A stretch of 64,000 nt of DNA from Streptomyces liliifuscus (GTDB lineage: Bacteria; Actinomycetota; Actinomycetes; Streptomycetales; Streptomycetaceae), in contig NZ_CP066831.1 in assembly GCF_016598615.1 (NCBI RefSeq), positions 7,874,001 to 7,938,000 of the forward strand, given 5' to 3'. The stretch's first letter is position 1; each line of letters opens with the position of its first letter. The notes below the pieces were generated by a model. That model was not told where the DNA came from and did not search any database. It was given only the letters and a program-made list of their open reading frames with translations. This document shows, in pieces, positions 40,846-49,399 of this stretch. A program made the translations under genes and the position numbers.

Positions 40846-40870
40846 AACCCTAAACTTCAGCGTTAGGGTT
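40846..40870 (+). promoter_or_regulatory. Inverted repeat AACCCTAA-N9-TTAGGGTT upstream of ftsZ
   Basis: Perfect 8-bp arms (40846-40853 and 40863-40870) with a 9-base spacer lie 95 bases before the ftsZ start. The arms are AT-richer than the surroundings, which argues for a protein site or promoter element rather than a GC-driven chance hairpin. Confidence 0.6.
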
Positions 40871-40964
40871 CGGGTCGGCGTTCGGACCGTCCCATTCGGC
40901 ATCAGTCGTCGGATCGCGAACGTGCGAGGCGGCGACACGTAACTCGAGGCGAGAGGCCTTCGAC

Positions 40965-42161
40965 GTGGCAGCACCGCAGAACTACCTCGCAGTCATCAAA
41001 GTCATCGGTGTCGGCGGCGGTGGTGTCAATGCCATCAACCGGATGATCGAGGTCGGTCTCAAGGGTGTCGAGTTCATCGCCATCAACACCGACGCCCAGG
41101 CGCTGTTGATGAGCGACGCCGACGTCAAGCTCGACGTCGGCCGCGAACTCACCCGCGGACTCGGCGCCGGAGCCAACCCGGCCGTCGGCCGCAAGGCGGC
41201 GGAGGACCACCGCGAGGAGATCGAGGAGGTCCTCAAGGGGGCCGACATGGTCTTCGTGACAGCCGGCGAGGGCGGCGGCACCGGCACCGGCGGCGCACCC
41301 GTCGTGGCCAACATCGCCCGCTCGCTCGGCGCGCTCACCATCGGCGTGGTCACGCGTCCGTTCACCTTCGAGGGACGGCGCCGCGCCAACCAGGCCGAGG
41401 ACGGCATCGCGGAACTCCGCGAAGAGGTCGACACCCTCATCGTCATCCCGAACGACCGGCTGCTGTCCATCTCGGACCGCCAGGTCTCGGTCCTCGACGC
41501 CTTCAAGTCGGCGGACCAGGTCCTGCTCTCCGGTGTTCAGGGCATCACCGACCTCATCACCACGCCCGGTCTGATCAACCTCGACTTCGCCGACGTCAAG
41601 TCCGTGATGTCCGAGGCGGGTTCGGCGCTCATGGGCATCGGCTCGGCCCGCGGCGACGACCGCGCGGTGGCCGCGGCCGAGATGGCGATCTCCTCGCCGC
41701 TCCTGGAGGCGTCCATCGACGGCGCCCGAGGCGTGCTGCTCTCCATCTCCGGCGGCTCCGACCTCGGCCTGTTCGAGATCAACGAGGCCGCCCAGCTGGT
41801 GAGCGAGGCCGCGCACCCCGAGGCCAACATCATCTTCGGCGCGGTCATCGACGACGCGCTCGGCGACGAGGTCCGGGTCACCGTCATCGCGGCCGGCTTC
41901 GACGGCGGACAGCCCCCGTCCAAGCGGGACACCGTCCTCGGTTCGTCCTCCGCCAAGCGTGACGAGCCCACACCGGCCCGGTCGGGCGACAGTCGCCCGT
42001 CCTTCGGCTCGCTGGGCAGTGTCACGCCGAAGGAGGCCCCGGAGCCCACTCCGGAGCCGGTCAGCAACGAACTGCCGTCGGTCTCCCCGCCGGTCCCGCC
42101 GTCGCGGACGTACTCCGACAGTGCGGCCGAAGAGCTGGACGTGCCGGACTTCCTCAAGTGA
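40965..42161 (+). CDS. ftsZ: Cell division GTPase FtsZ
   Basis: A 398-residue tubulin homologue. VIGVGGGGVNAINRMIE, AGEGGGTGTGGAPVVANIAR (the tubulin signature), NLDFADVKSVMSEAGSALMGIG and the T7 loop are intact. An unstructured linker of about 70 residues (SSAKRDEPTPARSGDSRPSF...) ends in the conserved C-terminal peptide DVPDFLK that binds SepF and other partners. It forms the Z ring and, in aerial hyphae, ladders of rings. GTG 40965 has GAGAGG upstream. The stop overlaps the pgeF GTG. Confidence 0.98.
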   Translation: MAAPQNYLAVIKVIGVGGGGVNAINRMIEVGLKGVEFIAINTDAQALLMSDADVKLDVGRELTRGLGAGANPAVGRKAAEDHREEIEEVLKGADMVFVTAGEGGGTGTGGAPVVANIARSLGALTIGVVTRPFTFEGRRRANQAEDGIAELREEVDTLIVIPNDRLLSISDRQVSVLDAFKSADQVLLSGVQGITDLITTPGLINLDFADVKSVMSEAGSALMGIGSARGDDRAVAAAEMAISSPLLEASIDGARGVLLSISGGSDLGLFEINEAAQLVSEAAHPEANIIFGAVIDDALGDEVRVTVIAAGFDGGQPPSKRDTVLGSSSAKRDEPTPARSGDSRPSFGSLGSVTPKEAPEPTPEPVSNELPSVSPPVPPSRTYSDSAAEELDVPDFLK

Positions 42162-42889
42162 TACGACAGCGCGAGACCGTGAGCGGCGCGCACTTCGCCT
42201 TCACCGACCGGTGGGGCGGGGTGAGCGCCGTTCCGTACGAGGAGCTCAACCTCGGCGGAGCGGTCGGTGACGACCCCGCTGCCGTACTGACCAACCGGGC
42301 GTGGGCCGCCAAGTCCCTGGGGCTCGACGCCAGTCGTGTGGTCTGGATGAACCAGGTGCACGGCAATGACGTCGCCGAGGTCGACGGGCCGTGGACCGAC
42401 CCCCGGTCCACTCCGCCGGTCGACGGCCTGGTGACCGCGACCCGGGGCCTCGCCCTCGCCGTACTCACCGCCGACTGCGTCCCGGTCCTGCTGGCCGACC
42501 CGGTCGCCGGAGTGGTCGCCGCGGCCCACGCCGGCCGGCCCGGCATGGTCGCCGGGATCGTGTCCGAGGCGGTCGACGCGATGGAGTCGCTGGGCGCGGA
42601 CCCCGCGCGGATCATCGCCCGCACAGGCCCCGCCGTCTGCGGCCGTTGCTACGAAGTACCCGAAGCGATGCGCGCCGAAGTGGCCGCCGTCGAGCCCGCG
42701 GCGTACGCCGAGACGAGTTGGGGCACGCCGGCGGTCGACGTGACCGCGGGGGTGCACGCGCAACTGGAGCGGCTCGGGGTGCGCGACCGGGAGCAGTCGC
42801 CGGTGTGCACGCTGGAGTCCGATGATCACTTCTCGTACCGCCGCGACCGCACCACCGGTCGGCTCGCGGGCTATGTGTGGCTGGACTGA
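42158..42889 (+). CDS. pgeF: Peptidoglycan editing factor PgeF (YlmD/laccase-domain family)
   Basis: A 243-residue DUF152 protein. Putative zinc or catalytic residues are visible in VWMNQVHGNDVAEVD, LAVLTADCVPVLLADP and GVVAAAHAGRPGMVAGIV (His, Cys, His). In E. coli PgeF hydrolyses wrongly assembled muropeptide precursors containing L-Ser in place of L-Ala; related proteins act on purine nucleosides. GTG 42158 overlaps the ftsZ stop as GTGA, so the gene is translationally coupled to ftsZ. yggS follows after six bases. Confidence 0.9.
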   Translation: MIRQRETVSGAHFAFTDRWGGVSAVPYEELNLGGAVGDDPAAVLTNRAWAAKSLGLDASRVVWMNQVHGNDVAEVDGPWTDPRSTPPVDGLVTATRGLALAVLTADCVPVLLADPVAGVVAAAHAGRPGMVAGIVSEAVDAMESLGADPARIIARTGPAVCGRCYEVPEAMRAEVAAVEPAAYAETSWGTPAVDVTAGVHAQLERLGVRDREQSPVCTLESDDHFSYRRDRTTGRLAGYVWLD

Positions 42890-42895
42890 TGGGGC

Positions 42896-43615
42896 ATGAC
42901 GGACCGTAAGGCTCAACTCGCCGGAAACCTGGCGAAAGTGGAAGAGCGTATCGCGGCGGCCTGTGTGGCCGCCGGGCGCAAGCGCGAAGAAGTGACCCTG
43001 ATCGTGGTCACCAAGACCTACCCGGCCGACGATGTGCGGATCCTGTCGGAACTCGGTGTGCGCCACGTCGCCGAGAACCGTGACCAGGACGCGGCGCCCA
43101 AGGCCGAGGCCTGTTCCGATCTGCCCCTCTCCTGGCACTTTGTCGGTCAGTTGCAGACCAACAAGGTGCGTTCCGTGGTGGGTTACGCGGATGTCGTGCA
43201 GTCCGTCGACCGGGCCCGGCTCGTCGCCGCCCTGTCGAAGGAGGCGGTGCGGCAGGAGCGCGAGCTGGGGTGCCTCATTCAGGTCGCACTCGATGCCGAG
43301 GAGACTGGACGGGGGGAGCGCGGTGGTGTAGGGACCGGTGGTATCGAGGAGTTGGCCGGTCTCGTGGCCGGGGCTCCGGGTCTCAGGCTCGACGGACTGA
43401 TGACCGTCGCCCCGCTCACCGGACCGTACGCGGGGCGTGAACCGGCGGCGTTCGAGCGGCTGATGGATTTGTCGACTGACCTGCGCAGCGCCCATCCGGC
43501 TGCGAACATGGTCTCGGCAGGGATGAGTGCGGACCTCGAACAGGCCGTGGCAGCCGGAGCGACACATGTGCGCGTCGGTACTGCGGTACTCGGAGTCCGC
43601 CCCAGGCTCGGGTAA
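42896..43615 (+). CDS. YggS family pyridoxal phosphate-binding protein
   Basis: A 239-residue PLP-binding protein of the alanine-racemase-like barrel fold. The lysine in TLIVVTKTYPADDV is the PLP Schiff-base residue; HFVGQLQTNKVRSVV, RLDGLMTVAPL and SAGMSADLEQAVAAGATHVRVGTAVLG are family motifs. These proteins buffer PLP and affect amino acid homeostasis rather than catalysing a known reaction. It is a standard neighbour of sepF in Gram-positive division clusters. Confidence 0.94.
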   Translation: MTDRKAQLAGNLAKVEERIAAACVAAGRKREEVTLIVVTKTYPADDVRILSELGVRHVAENRDQDAAPKAEACSDLPLSWHFVGQLQTNKVRSVVGYADVVQSVDRARLVAALSKEAVRQERELGCLIQVALDAEETGRGERGGVGTGGIEELAGLVAGAPGLRLDGLMTVAPLTGPYAGREPAAFERLMDLSTDLRSAHPAANMVSAGMSADLEQAVAAGATHVRVGTAVLGVRPRLG

Positions 43616-43743
43616 CGTCGCCAAGAAGTCGGACCACAGCAGAAAATATGGTCATTACCACCATAGGTGGGCATAACGACCTCGTGGATCGCGGGCACTT
43701 GGCAACAGTCAGCCGATCCACCACAGAGCGGAGGACTCAGAGC

Positions 43744-44385
43744 ATGGCCGGCGCGATGCGCAAGATGGCGGTCTACCTCGGCCTCGTGGAGGACGATGGG
43801 TACGACGGCAGGGGCTTCGACCCCGACGACGACTTCGAGCCCGAGCTTGATCCGGAGCCCGAGCGGGACCGCCGACGGCATGAGCCGTCGCATCAATCAC
43901 ACCAGCCGCATCAGTCTCAACGGGACGAATCGGTACGAGTGGTACAGCCGCCCGTGCAGCGGGATCCCGTGTCGCATTCCGCTTCGCTCACCGCGGAATC
44001 CGGGCGTCCCGCGCGAATCGCCCCCGTGGCGTCCATCACACAAGAACGTCAAAGCATGGAGAAGAACGCACCGGTGATCATGCCCAAGGTCGTGTCGGAA
44101 CGAGAGCCGTACAGGATCACCACACTGCACCCCCGGACCTACAACGAGGCCCGTACCATCGGGGAACACTTCCGTGAGGGCACTCCGGTGATCATGAATC
44201 TGACTGAGATGGATGACACAGACGCGAAGCGACTTGTCGACTTTGCGGCCGGTTTGGTGTTTGGTCTTCACGGGAGCATCGAGCGGGTGACGCAGAAGGT
44301 GTTCCTGTTGTCGCCTGCTAACGTCGATGTCACGGCGGAGGACAAGGCTCGCATCGCAGAGGGCGGGTTCTTCAACCAGAGCTGA
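43744..44385 (+). CDS. sepF: Cell division protein SepF
   Basis: A 213-residue protein. The N-terminal amphipathic helix MAGAMRKMAVYLGLVEDD serves as membrane anchor. A ~110-residue acidic then His/Gln/Ser-rich linker (HEPSHQSHQPHQSQRD) leads to the conserved SepF core (ITTLHPRTYNEARTIGEHFREGTPVIMNLTEMDDTDAKRLVDFAAGLVFGLHGSIERVTQKVFLLSPANVDV). SepF ties FtsZ polymers to the membrane; actinobacteria use it instead of FtsA. ATG 43744 has GGAGG nine bases upstream and starts at the membrane-anchor helix, so it is preferred to a longer reading. Confidence 0.96.
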   Translation: MAGAMRKMAVYLGLVEDDGYDGRGFDPDDDFEPELDPEPERDRRRHEPSHQSHQPHQSQRDESVRVVQPPVQRDPVSHSASLTAESGRPARIAPVASITQERQSMEKNAPVIMPKVVSEREPYRITTLHPRTYNEARTIGEHFREGTPVIMNLTEMDDTDAKRLVDFAAGLVFGLHGSIERVTQKVFLLSPANVDVTAEDKARIAEGGFFNQS

Positions 44386-44435
44386 GACGCAGGACCGGAC
44401 AAGGCACGGAAACAGGGGAGAGGGAAGCACGGATC

Positions 44436-44720
44436 ATGAGCGTGGTTGCGCAGGTTCTGTACGTCGCGCTGATGTGTTTCCTCATCGTGCTGATCTTCCG
44501 GCTGGTCATGGACTACGTCTTCCAGTTCGCCCGCTCATGGCAACCCGGCAAGGCGATGGTGGTCGTTCTGGAGGCCACCTACACTGTCACTGATCCACCG
44601 CTCAAGCTTCTGCGGCGGTTCATCCCGCCGCTGCGTCTCGGGGGCGTGGCGCTCGACCTGTCCTTCTTCGTACTGATGATCATCGTCTACATCCTGATCT
44701 CCGTTGTGAGCCGGCTGTGA
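44436..44720 (+). CDS. sepG: YggT/YlmG family membrane protein (SepG)
   Basis: A 94-residue protein with two long hydrophobic segments (VAQVLYVALMCFLIVLIFRLVMDYVFQF and LGGVALDLSFFVLMIIVYILISVV) around the conserved DPPLKLLRRFIPPLRLGG, the YggT signature. In Streptomyces this gene, between sepF and divIVA, was named sepG and its product assists Z-ring positioning and spore nucleoid compaction. It is preceded by GGAGAGGGAAG about 11-20 bases before the ATG. Confidence 0.93.
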   Translation: MSVVAQVLYVALMCFLIVLIFRLVMDYVFQFARSWQPGKAMVVVLEATYTVTDPPLKLLRRFIPPLRLGGVALDLSFFVLMIIVYILISVVSRL

Positions 44721-44775
44721 ACGATACGGTCTTGCCGAACGCCGACGATGCCGACGACTACGTTGAGGTGAAGAG

Positions 44776-45963
44776 ATGCCGTTGACCCCCGAGGACGTGC
44801 GGAACAAGCAGTTCACGACCGTCCGCCTCCGAGAAGGCTATGACGAGGACGAGGTCGATGCCTTCCTCGATGAGGTCGAAGCCGAACTGACCCGCCTGCT
44901 CCGCGAGAACGAGGACCTGCGCGCCAAGCTGGCCGCCGCCACACGCGCCGCCGCGCAGAACCAGCAGCAGGGCATGCGCAAGCCGCCCGAACAGCAGGAT
45001 CCGCAGCAACAACAGGGTCCGCCGCAGGGCATGCGCGGTCCCGGTGCTCCCGTGCCCGCCGGCATATCGGGTCCGCCGCAGCAGCAGATGGGCGGCCCCA
45101 TGGGCGGCCCGCCCCAGCTGCCGAGCGGTGCGCCGCAGCTTCCCGCGGGCCCCAGCGCCCAGGGTGGCCAGCAGGGTCCCGGCCCGATGGGGCAGGGTCC
45201 GATGGGCCAGGGCCCCATGGGTCAGGGTCCCGGTCAGATGCAGCAGCAGATGCAGGGTCAGATGCAGCAGCAGATGCCCCAGCAGATGGGCGGCCCGATG
45301 GGCGGTCCCATGGGTGGCCCGATGGGCGGTCACGGTGGCCCGCAGATGGGTCAGCCCGGTCAGGGCCCCGGTGGCGACAGCGCCGCCCGCGTGCTCTCGC
45401 TTGCGCAGCAGACCGCCGACCAGGCGATCGCCGAGGCCCGTTCCGAGGCCAACAAGATCGTCGGCGAGGCCCGCAGCCGCGCCGAGGGCCTGGAGCGCGA
45501 CGCCCGTGCCAAGGCCGACGCTCTTGAGCGGGACGCGCAGGAGAAGCACCGCGTGGCGATGGGCTCCCTGGAGTCCGCCCGCGCCACGCTGGAGCGCAAG
45601 GTCGAGGACCTGCGCGGCTTCGAGCGCGAGTACCGCACGCGTCTGAAGTCCTACCTGGAGTCGCAGCTGCGTCAGCTGGAGACCCAGGCCGACGACTCGT
45701 TGGCTCCGCCGCGTGCTCCGGCCGCCGCGTCGCTTCCGTCGTCGCCGAGCCCGTCCATGGCTCCGGCCGGGGCGAGCGCGCCGTCGTACGGCGGCCAGCA
45801 GATGGGTGGCCCGGCTCCGGCCCCGCCGTCCTACGGTGGTCAGCAGCAGATGTCGCCGGCCATGACCCAGCCGATGGCGCCGGTCCGGCCGCAGGGCCCC
45901 TCGCCCATGCAGCAGGCGCCCTCGCCGATGCGTGGCTTTCTGATCGACGAGGACGACAACTGA
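44776..45963 (+). CDS. divIVA: Polar growth determinant DivIVA
   Basis: A 395-residue coiled-coil protein. Residues 1-50 (MPLTPEDVRNKQFTTVRLREGYDEDEVDAFLDEVEAELTRLLRENEDL) are the conserved DivIVA lipid-binding domain. A long Gln/Met/Gly/Pro linker of about 130 residues follows (QMQQQMQGQMQQQM, GGPMGGPMGGPMGG), then a second coiled coil (QQTADQAIAEARSEANKIVGEARSRAEGLERDARAKADALERDAQEKHRVAMGSLESARATLERKVEDLRGFEREYRTRLKSYLESQLRQLE) and a Pro/Gly/Gln tail ending RGFLIDEDDN. It marks hyphal tips and directs apical wall growth. GAGGTGA precedes the ATG. Confidence 0.97.
   Translation: MPLTPEDVRNKQFTTVRLREGYDEDEVDAFLDEVEAELTRLLRENEDLRAKLAAATRAAAQNQQQGMRKPPEQQDPQQQQGPPQGMRGPGAPVPAGISGPPQQQMGGPMGGPPQLPSGAPQLPAGPSAQGGQQGPGPMGQGPMGQGPMGQGPGQMQQQMQGQMQQQMPQQMGGPMGGPMGGPMGGHGGPQMGQPGQGPGGDSAARVLSLAQQTADQAIAEARSEANKIVGEARSRAEGLERDARAKADALERDAQEKHRVAMGSLESARATLERKVEDLRGFEREYRTRLKSYLESQLRQLETQADDSLAPPRAPAAASLPSSPSPSMAPAGASAPSYGGQQMGGPAPAPPSYGGQQQMSPAMTQPMAPVRPQGPSPMQQAPSPMRGFLIDEDDN
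45181..45330 (+). repeat. In-frame DNA repeats encoding the DivIVA Q/M/G/P linker
   Basis: Three adjacent repeat blocks lie within divIVA: a 15-bp unit encoding GPMGQ (45181-45232), CAG/ATG runs encoding M-Q repeats (45238-45288), and a 12-bp unit encoding GGPM (45289-45330). All periods keep the reading frame, so copy number can change without disrupting the protein. Confidence 0.85.
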
Positions 45964-45999
45964 CGGCCTCCCGTACGCCTTAGGCGTCGGCAGCGTTCA

Positions 46000-46034
46000 G
46001 GGCGGAGCCCCGGATTACATCCGGGGCTCCGCCC
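46000..46034 (+). terminator. Rho-independent terminator at the end of the division cluster
   Basis: A perfect 14-bp inverted repeat (46000-46013 and 46021-46034, arm GGGCGGAGCCCCGG), a 7-base loop and a following TTTT form a classical intrinsic terminator 36 bases after divIVA. Confidence 0.95.
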
Positions 46035-46117
46035 TTTTGCGTGGGCGTGTGCGGCTCGGCCGAGTGCGTGTGCGTGTTCGGAGGACGCGGGCAGCTGTAC
46101 GCGGGCACGCAACGCCG

Positions 46118-46158
46118 AAGGCCCGGTCCCGCCAAGATCTTTGGCGGGACCGGGCCTT
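46118..46158 (-). terminator. Strong hairpin terminator of ileS
   Basis: A perfect 18-bp inverted repeat (46118-46135 and 46141-46158) with a 5-base loop, GATCT, lies 10 bases past the ileS stop on the minus strand. With the terminator at 46000-46034 it insulates ileS from convergent divIVA. Confidence 0.93.
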
Positions 46159-46168
46159 CGAACTGTTG

Positions 46169-49100
46169 CTACGCCTTGCGGAGGCGGAACGTCAGCGACA
46201 GGGACTCGTCCGTGAACGGGGCGCCGTACGTGTCGTCCGCCTCGCCCTGGGCGAAGTCCGTGGCGAGGACCTCGTCGGCGATCAGGGCGGAGTGCTCGGT
46301 GAGCGCCGCGGTCACCTTCGGGTCCGTGGACGTCCAGCGCAGGGCGATCCGGTCGGCCACGTCGAGGCCGCTGTTCTTGCGGGCCTCCTGGATCAGGCGG
46401 ATCGCGTCACGGGCCAGGCCGGCCTGACGCAGCTCCTCGGTGATCTCCAGGTCAAGGGCGACCGTCGCGCCGGAGTCCGAGGCGACCGACCAGCCCTCGC
46501 GCGGGGTCTCCGTGATGATCACCTCGTCCGGGGCGAGCGTGATGGTCTCGCCGTCGACCTCCACCGACGCCGTGCCCTCGCGCAGGGCCAGGGACAGCGC
46601 GGCCGCGTCGGCCTCGGCGACGGCCTTGGCCACCGCCTGGACGCCCTTGCCGAACCGCTTGCCCAGCGCACGGAAGTTGGCCTTGGCGGTGGTGTCGACC
46701 AGCGAGCCGCCCACCTCTGAGAGGGAGGCCAGCGCGCTCACGTTCAGCTCTTCCGTGATCTGCGCGTGCAGTTCACGGTCGAGGGCCGCGAACCCGGTCG
46801 CCGCCACCAGTGCGCGGGACAGCGGCTGACGCGTCTTCACACCCGACTCCGCGCGCGTGGCACGGCCCAGCTCCACGAGACGGCGTACGAGCACCATCTG
46901 TGTGGACAGCTCCGGATCGATGACGGACAGGTCCGCCTCCGGCCAGGACGTCAGGTGTACGGACTCGGGGGCGCCCGGGGTCACGGGCACCACCAGGTCC
47001 TGCCAGACCCGCTCGGTGATGAACGGGGTCAGCGGGGCCATCAGGCGCGTGATCGTCTCGACGACCTCGTGCAGGGTGCGCAGCGCCGCCTTGTCGCCCT
47101 GCCAGAAGCGGCGACGCGAGCGGCGTACGTACCAGTTGGACAGGTCGTCGACGAACGCCGAGAGGAGCTTTCCGGCGCGCTGGGTGTCGTACGCCTCCAG
47201 AGCCTGTGTCACCTGGTCGGTGAGCGCGTGGAGTTCGGACAACAGCCAGCGGTCGAGAACGGGCCTCTCCGCCGGGGCCGGATCGGCCTCGCTGGGCGCC
47301 CAGTTGGACGTGCGGGCGTACAGGGCCTGGAAGGCGACCGTGTTCCAGTACGTGAGGAGCGTCTTGCGGACGACCTCCTGGATCGTGCCGTGACCGACGC
47401 GGCGGGCCGCCCAGGGGGAGCCGCCGGCCGCCATGAACCAGCGGACGGCGTCCGCGCCGTGCTGGTCCATCAGCGGGATCGGCTGCAGGATGTTGCCCAG
47501 GTGCTTGGACATCTTGCGGCCGTCCTCGGCGAGGATGTGGCCGAGGCACACGACGTTCTCGTACGACGACTTGTCGAAGACGAGCGTGCCGACCGCCATC
47601 AGTGTGTAGAACCAGCCGCGGGTCTGGTCGATGGCCTCGCTGATGAACTGCGCGGGGTAGCGGGACTCGAAGAGTTCCTTGTTCTTGTACGGGTAGCCCC
47701 ACTGTGCGAACGGCATCGAACCCGAGTCGTACCAGGCGTCGATGACCTCCGGCACGCGCGTGGCCGTCTTCTCGCACTGGGGGCACGCGAAGGTGACCTC
47801 GTCGATGAACGGGCGGTGTGGGTCGAGGCCCGACTGGTCCGTGCCCGTCAGCTCGGAGAGCTCGGTGCGGGATCCGACGACCGTGAGGTGGTCGTCCTCG
47901 CAGCGCCAGATCGGCAGCGGGGTGCCCCAGTAGCGGTTGCGGGACAGCGCCCAGTCGATGTTGTTGTTCAGCCAGTCGCCGTACCGGCCGGTCTTGACCG
48001 AGTCCGGGTACCAGTTGGTCTTCTCGTTCTCCTGGAGGAGGCGGTCCTTGATGGCCGTGGTGCGGATGTACCAGGACGGCTGCGCGTAGTAGAGGAGCGC
48101 GGTGTGGCAGCGCCAGCAGTGCGGGTAGCTGTGCTCGTACGGGATGTGCCTGAAGAGCAGGCCGCGCTGCTGGAGGTCCTCGGTGAGCTTCTCGTCGGCC
48201 TTCTTGAAGAAGACGCCGCCGACCAGGGGGACGTCCTCCTCGAACGTGCCGTCGGGGCGGACCGGGTTCACCACGGGCAGGCCGTACTCACGGCAGACCT
48301 TGAGGTCGTCCTCGCCGAAGGCGGGGGACTGGTGAACCAGACCCGTGCCGTCCTCGGTCGTGACGTACTCCGCGTTCACCACGTAGTGCGCGGGCTCGGG
48401 GAACTCCACGAGCTCGAACGGACGTTGATACGTCCAGCGCTCCATCTCGGTGCCCGTGAAGGACTGGCCGGTGGTCTCCCAGCCCTCGCCGAGTGCCTTC
48501 TCGACGAGTGGCTCGGCGACGACCAGCTTCTCGTCACCGTTCGTCGCGACGACATAGGTGACGTCGGGGTGGGCGGCGACCGCGGTGTTGGACACCAGGG
48601 TCCACGGGGTCGTCGTCCACACCAGGAGCGCGGCCTCGCCCGCGAGCGGACCGGAGGTGAGCGGGAAACGGACGAACACCGAGGGGTCGACGACCGTCTC
48701 GTAGCCCTGCGCCAGCTCGTGGTCGGAGAGGCCCGTGCCGCAGCGGGGGCACCAGGGGGCGACGCGGTGGTCCTGGACCAGCAGGCCCTTGTTGAAGATC
48801 TCCTTGAGCGACCACCACACGGACTCGATGTACTCGGGGTCCATCGTGCGGTACGGGTCGTTCAGGTCGGTCCAGTAACCCATGCGGGTCGTGAGCTCTT
48901 CGAAGGCGTCGGTGTGGCGGGTCACGGACTCGCGGCACTTGGCGTTGAACTCGGCGATGCCGTACGCCTCGATGTCCTTCTTGCCGTTGAAGCCGAGCTC
49001 CTTCTCGACCGCCAGCTCCACGGGGAGGCCGTGGCAGTCCCAGCCGGCCTTGCGGGCCACGTGGTAGCCGCGCATGGTGCGGAAGCGCGGGAAGACGTCC

Positions 49101-49321
49101 TTGAAGACGCGCGCCTCGATGTGGTGGGCACCGGGCATGCCGTTGGCCGTGGGCGGGCCCTCGTAGAACACCCACTCCGGGCGGCCCTCGGACTGCTCCA
49201 GGGTCTTGGCGAAGATCTTCTGCTCGCGCCAGAAGTCGAGCACGGCGTGCTCGAGGGCGGGCAGGTCGACCTGGGCGGGGACCTGGCGGTACTGCGGCTG
49301 TGTACTCGGCTGCGTATTCAA
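46169..49321 (-). CDS. ileS: Isoleucyl-tRNA synthetase
   Basis: A 1050-residue class I synthetase. GPPTANGMPGAHHIEARVFKD contains the HIGH-type motif (HHIE), VVNPVRPDGTFEEDVPLVGG and the CP1 editing domain follow, and DGRKMSKHLGNI is the KMSKS motif. A zinc-binding region WCPRCGTGLSDHE and an anticodon-binding C-terminus complete the eukaryote-like (type 2) IleRS layout. TTG 49321 is preferred as start because GGAGGAA lies six bases upstream; an ATG at 49381 falls inside the T-box leader. It is controlled by a T-box riboswitch. Confidence 0.96.
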   Translation of the reverse strand: MNTQPSTQPQYRQVPAQVDLPALEHAVLDFWREQKIFAKTLEQSEGRPEWVFYEGPPTANGMPGAHHIEARVFKDVFPRFRTMRGYHVARKAGWDCHGLPVELAVEKELGFNGKKDIEAYGIAEFNAKCRESVTRHTDAFEELTTRMGYWTDLNDPYRTMDPEYIESVWWSLKEIFNKGLLVQDHRVAPWCPRCGTGLSDHELAQGYETVVDPSVFVRFPLTSGPLAGEAALLVWTTTPWTLVSNTAVAAHPDVTYVVATNGDEKLVVAEPLVEKALGEGWETTGQSFTGTEMERWTYQRPFELVEFPEPAHYVVNAEYVTTEDGTGLVHQSPAFGEDDLKVCREYGLPVVNPVRPDGTFEEDVPLVGGVFFKKADEKLTEDLQQRGLLFRHIPYEHSYPHCWRCHTALLYYAQPSWYIRTTAIKDRLLQENEKTNWYPDSVKTGRYGDWLNNNIDWALSRNRYWGTPLPIWRCEDDHLTVVGSRTELSELTGTDQSGLDPHRPFIDEVTFACPQCEKTATRVPEVIDAWYDSGSMPFAQWGYPYKNKELFESRYPAQFISEAIDQTRGWFYTLMAVGTLVFDKSSYENVVCLGHILAEDGRKMSKHLGNILQPIPLMDQHGADAVRWFMAAGGSPWAARRVGHGTIQEVVRKTLLTYWNTVAFQALYARTSNWAPSEADPAPAERPVLDRWLLSELHALTDQVTQALEAYDTQRAGKLLSAFVDDLSNWYVRRSRRRFWQGDKAALRTLHEVVETITRLMAPLTPFITERVWQDLVVPVTPGAPESVHLTSWPEADLSVIDPELSTQMVLVRRLVELGRATRAESGVKTRQPLSRALVAATGFAALDRELHAQITEELNVSALASLSEVGGSLVDTTAKANFRALGKRFGKGVQAVAKAVAEADAAALSLALREGTASVEVDGETITLAPDEVIITETPREGWSVASDSGATVALDLEITEELRQAGLARDAIRLIQEARKNSGLDVADRIALRWTSTDPKVTAALTEHSALIADEVLATDFAQGEADDTYGAPFTDESLSLTFRLRKA

Positions 49322-49399
49322 CGAGCTTCCTCCGGCGGACTTTCTGCCTTCCGTCCGGAGGGACGAGAGCTGTGTTGTCACCTACGCCGTGTGCGGCGC
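49322..49399 (-). promoter_or_regulatory. ileS ribosome-binding-site sequestration hairpin
   Basis: On the minus strand CCGGAGG (complement of 49329-49335) contains the ileS ribosome binding site, and a perfectly complementary CCTCCGG (complement of 49355-49361) lies 19 bases upstream. Pairing of the two would hide the site. This fits the translational type of T-box, in which uncharged tRNA frees the site. Confidence 0.7.

Larger units (their letters stand above)
40690..40964 (+). promoter_or_regulatory. ftsZ promoter and leader region
   Basis: The 275 bases between ftsQ and ftsZ contain several possible control elements: TTGGGC (40718-40723) with TAGGGT (40743-40748) 19 bp away, a purine-rich segment with A runs near 40749-40766, two inverted repeats (40811-40835 and 40846-40870) and two GACAC pentamers (40835-40839, 40934-40938). 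In S. coelicolor ftsZ has several promoters including a sporulation-induced one, and WhiA binds GACAC; the elements here are consistent with that, but the transcription starts are not mapped. Confidence 0.7.
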
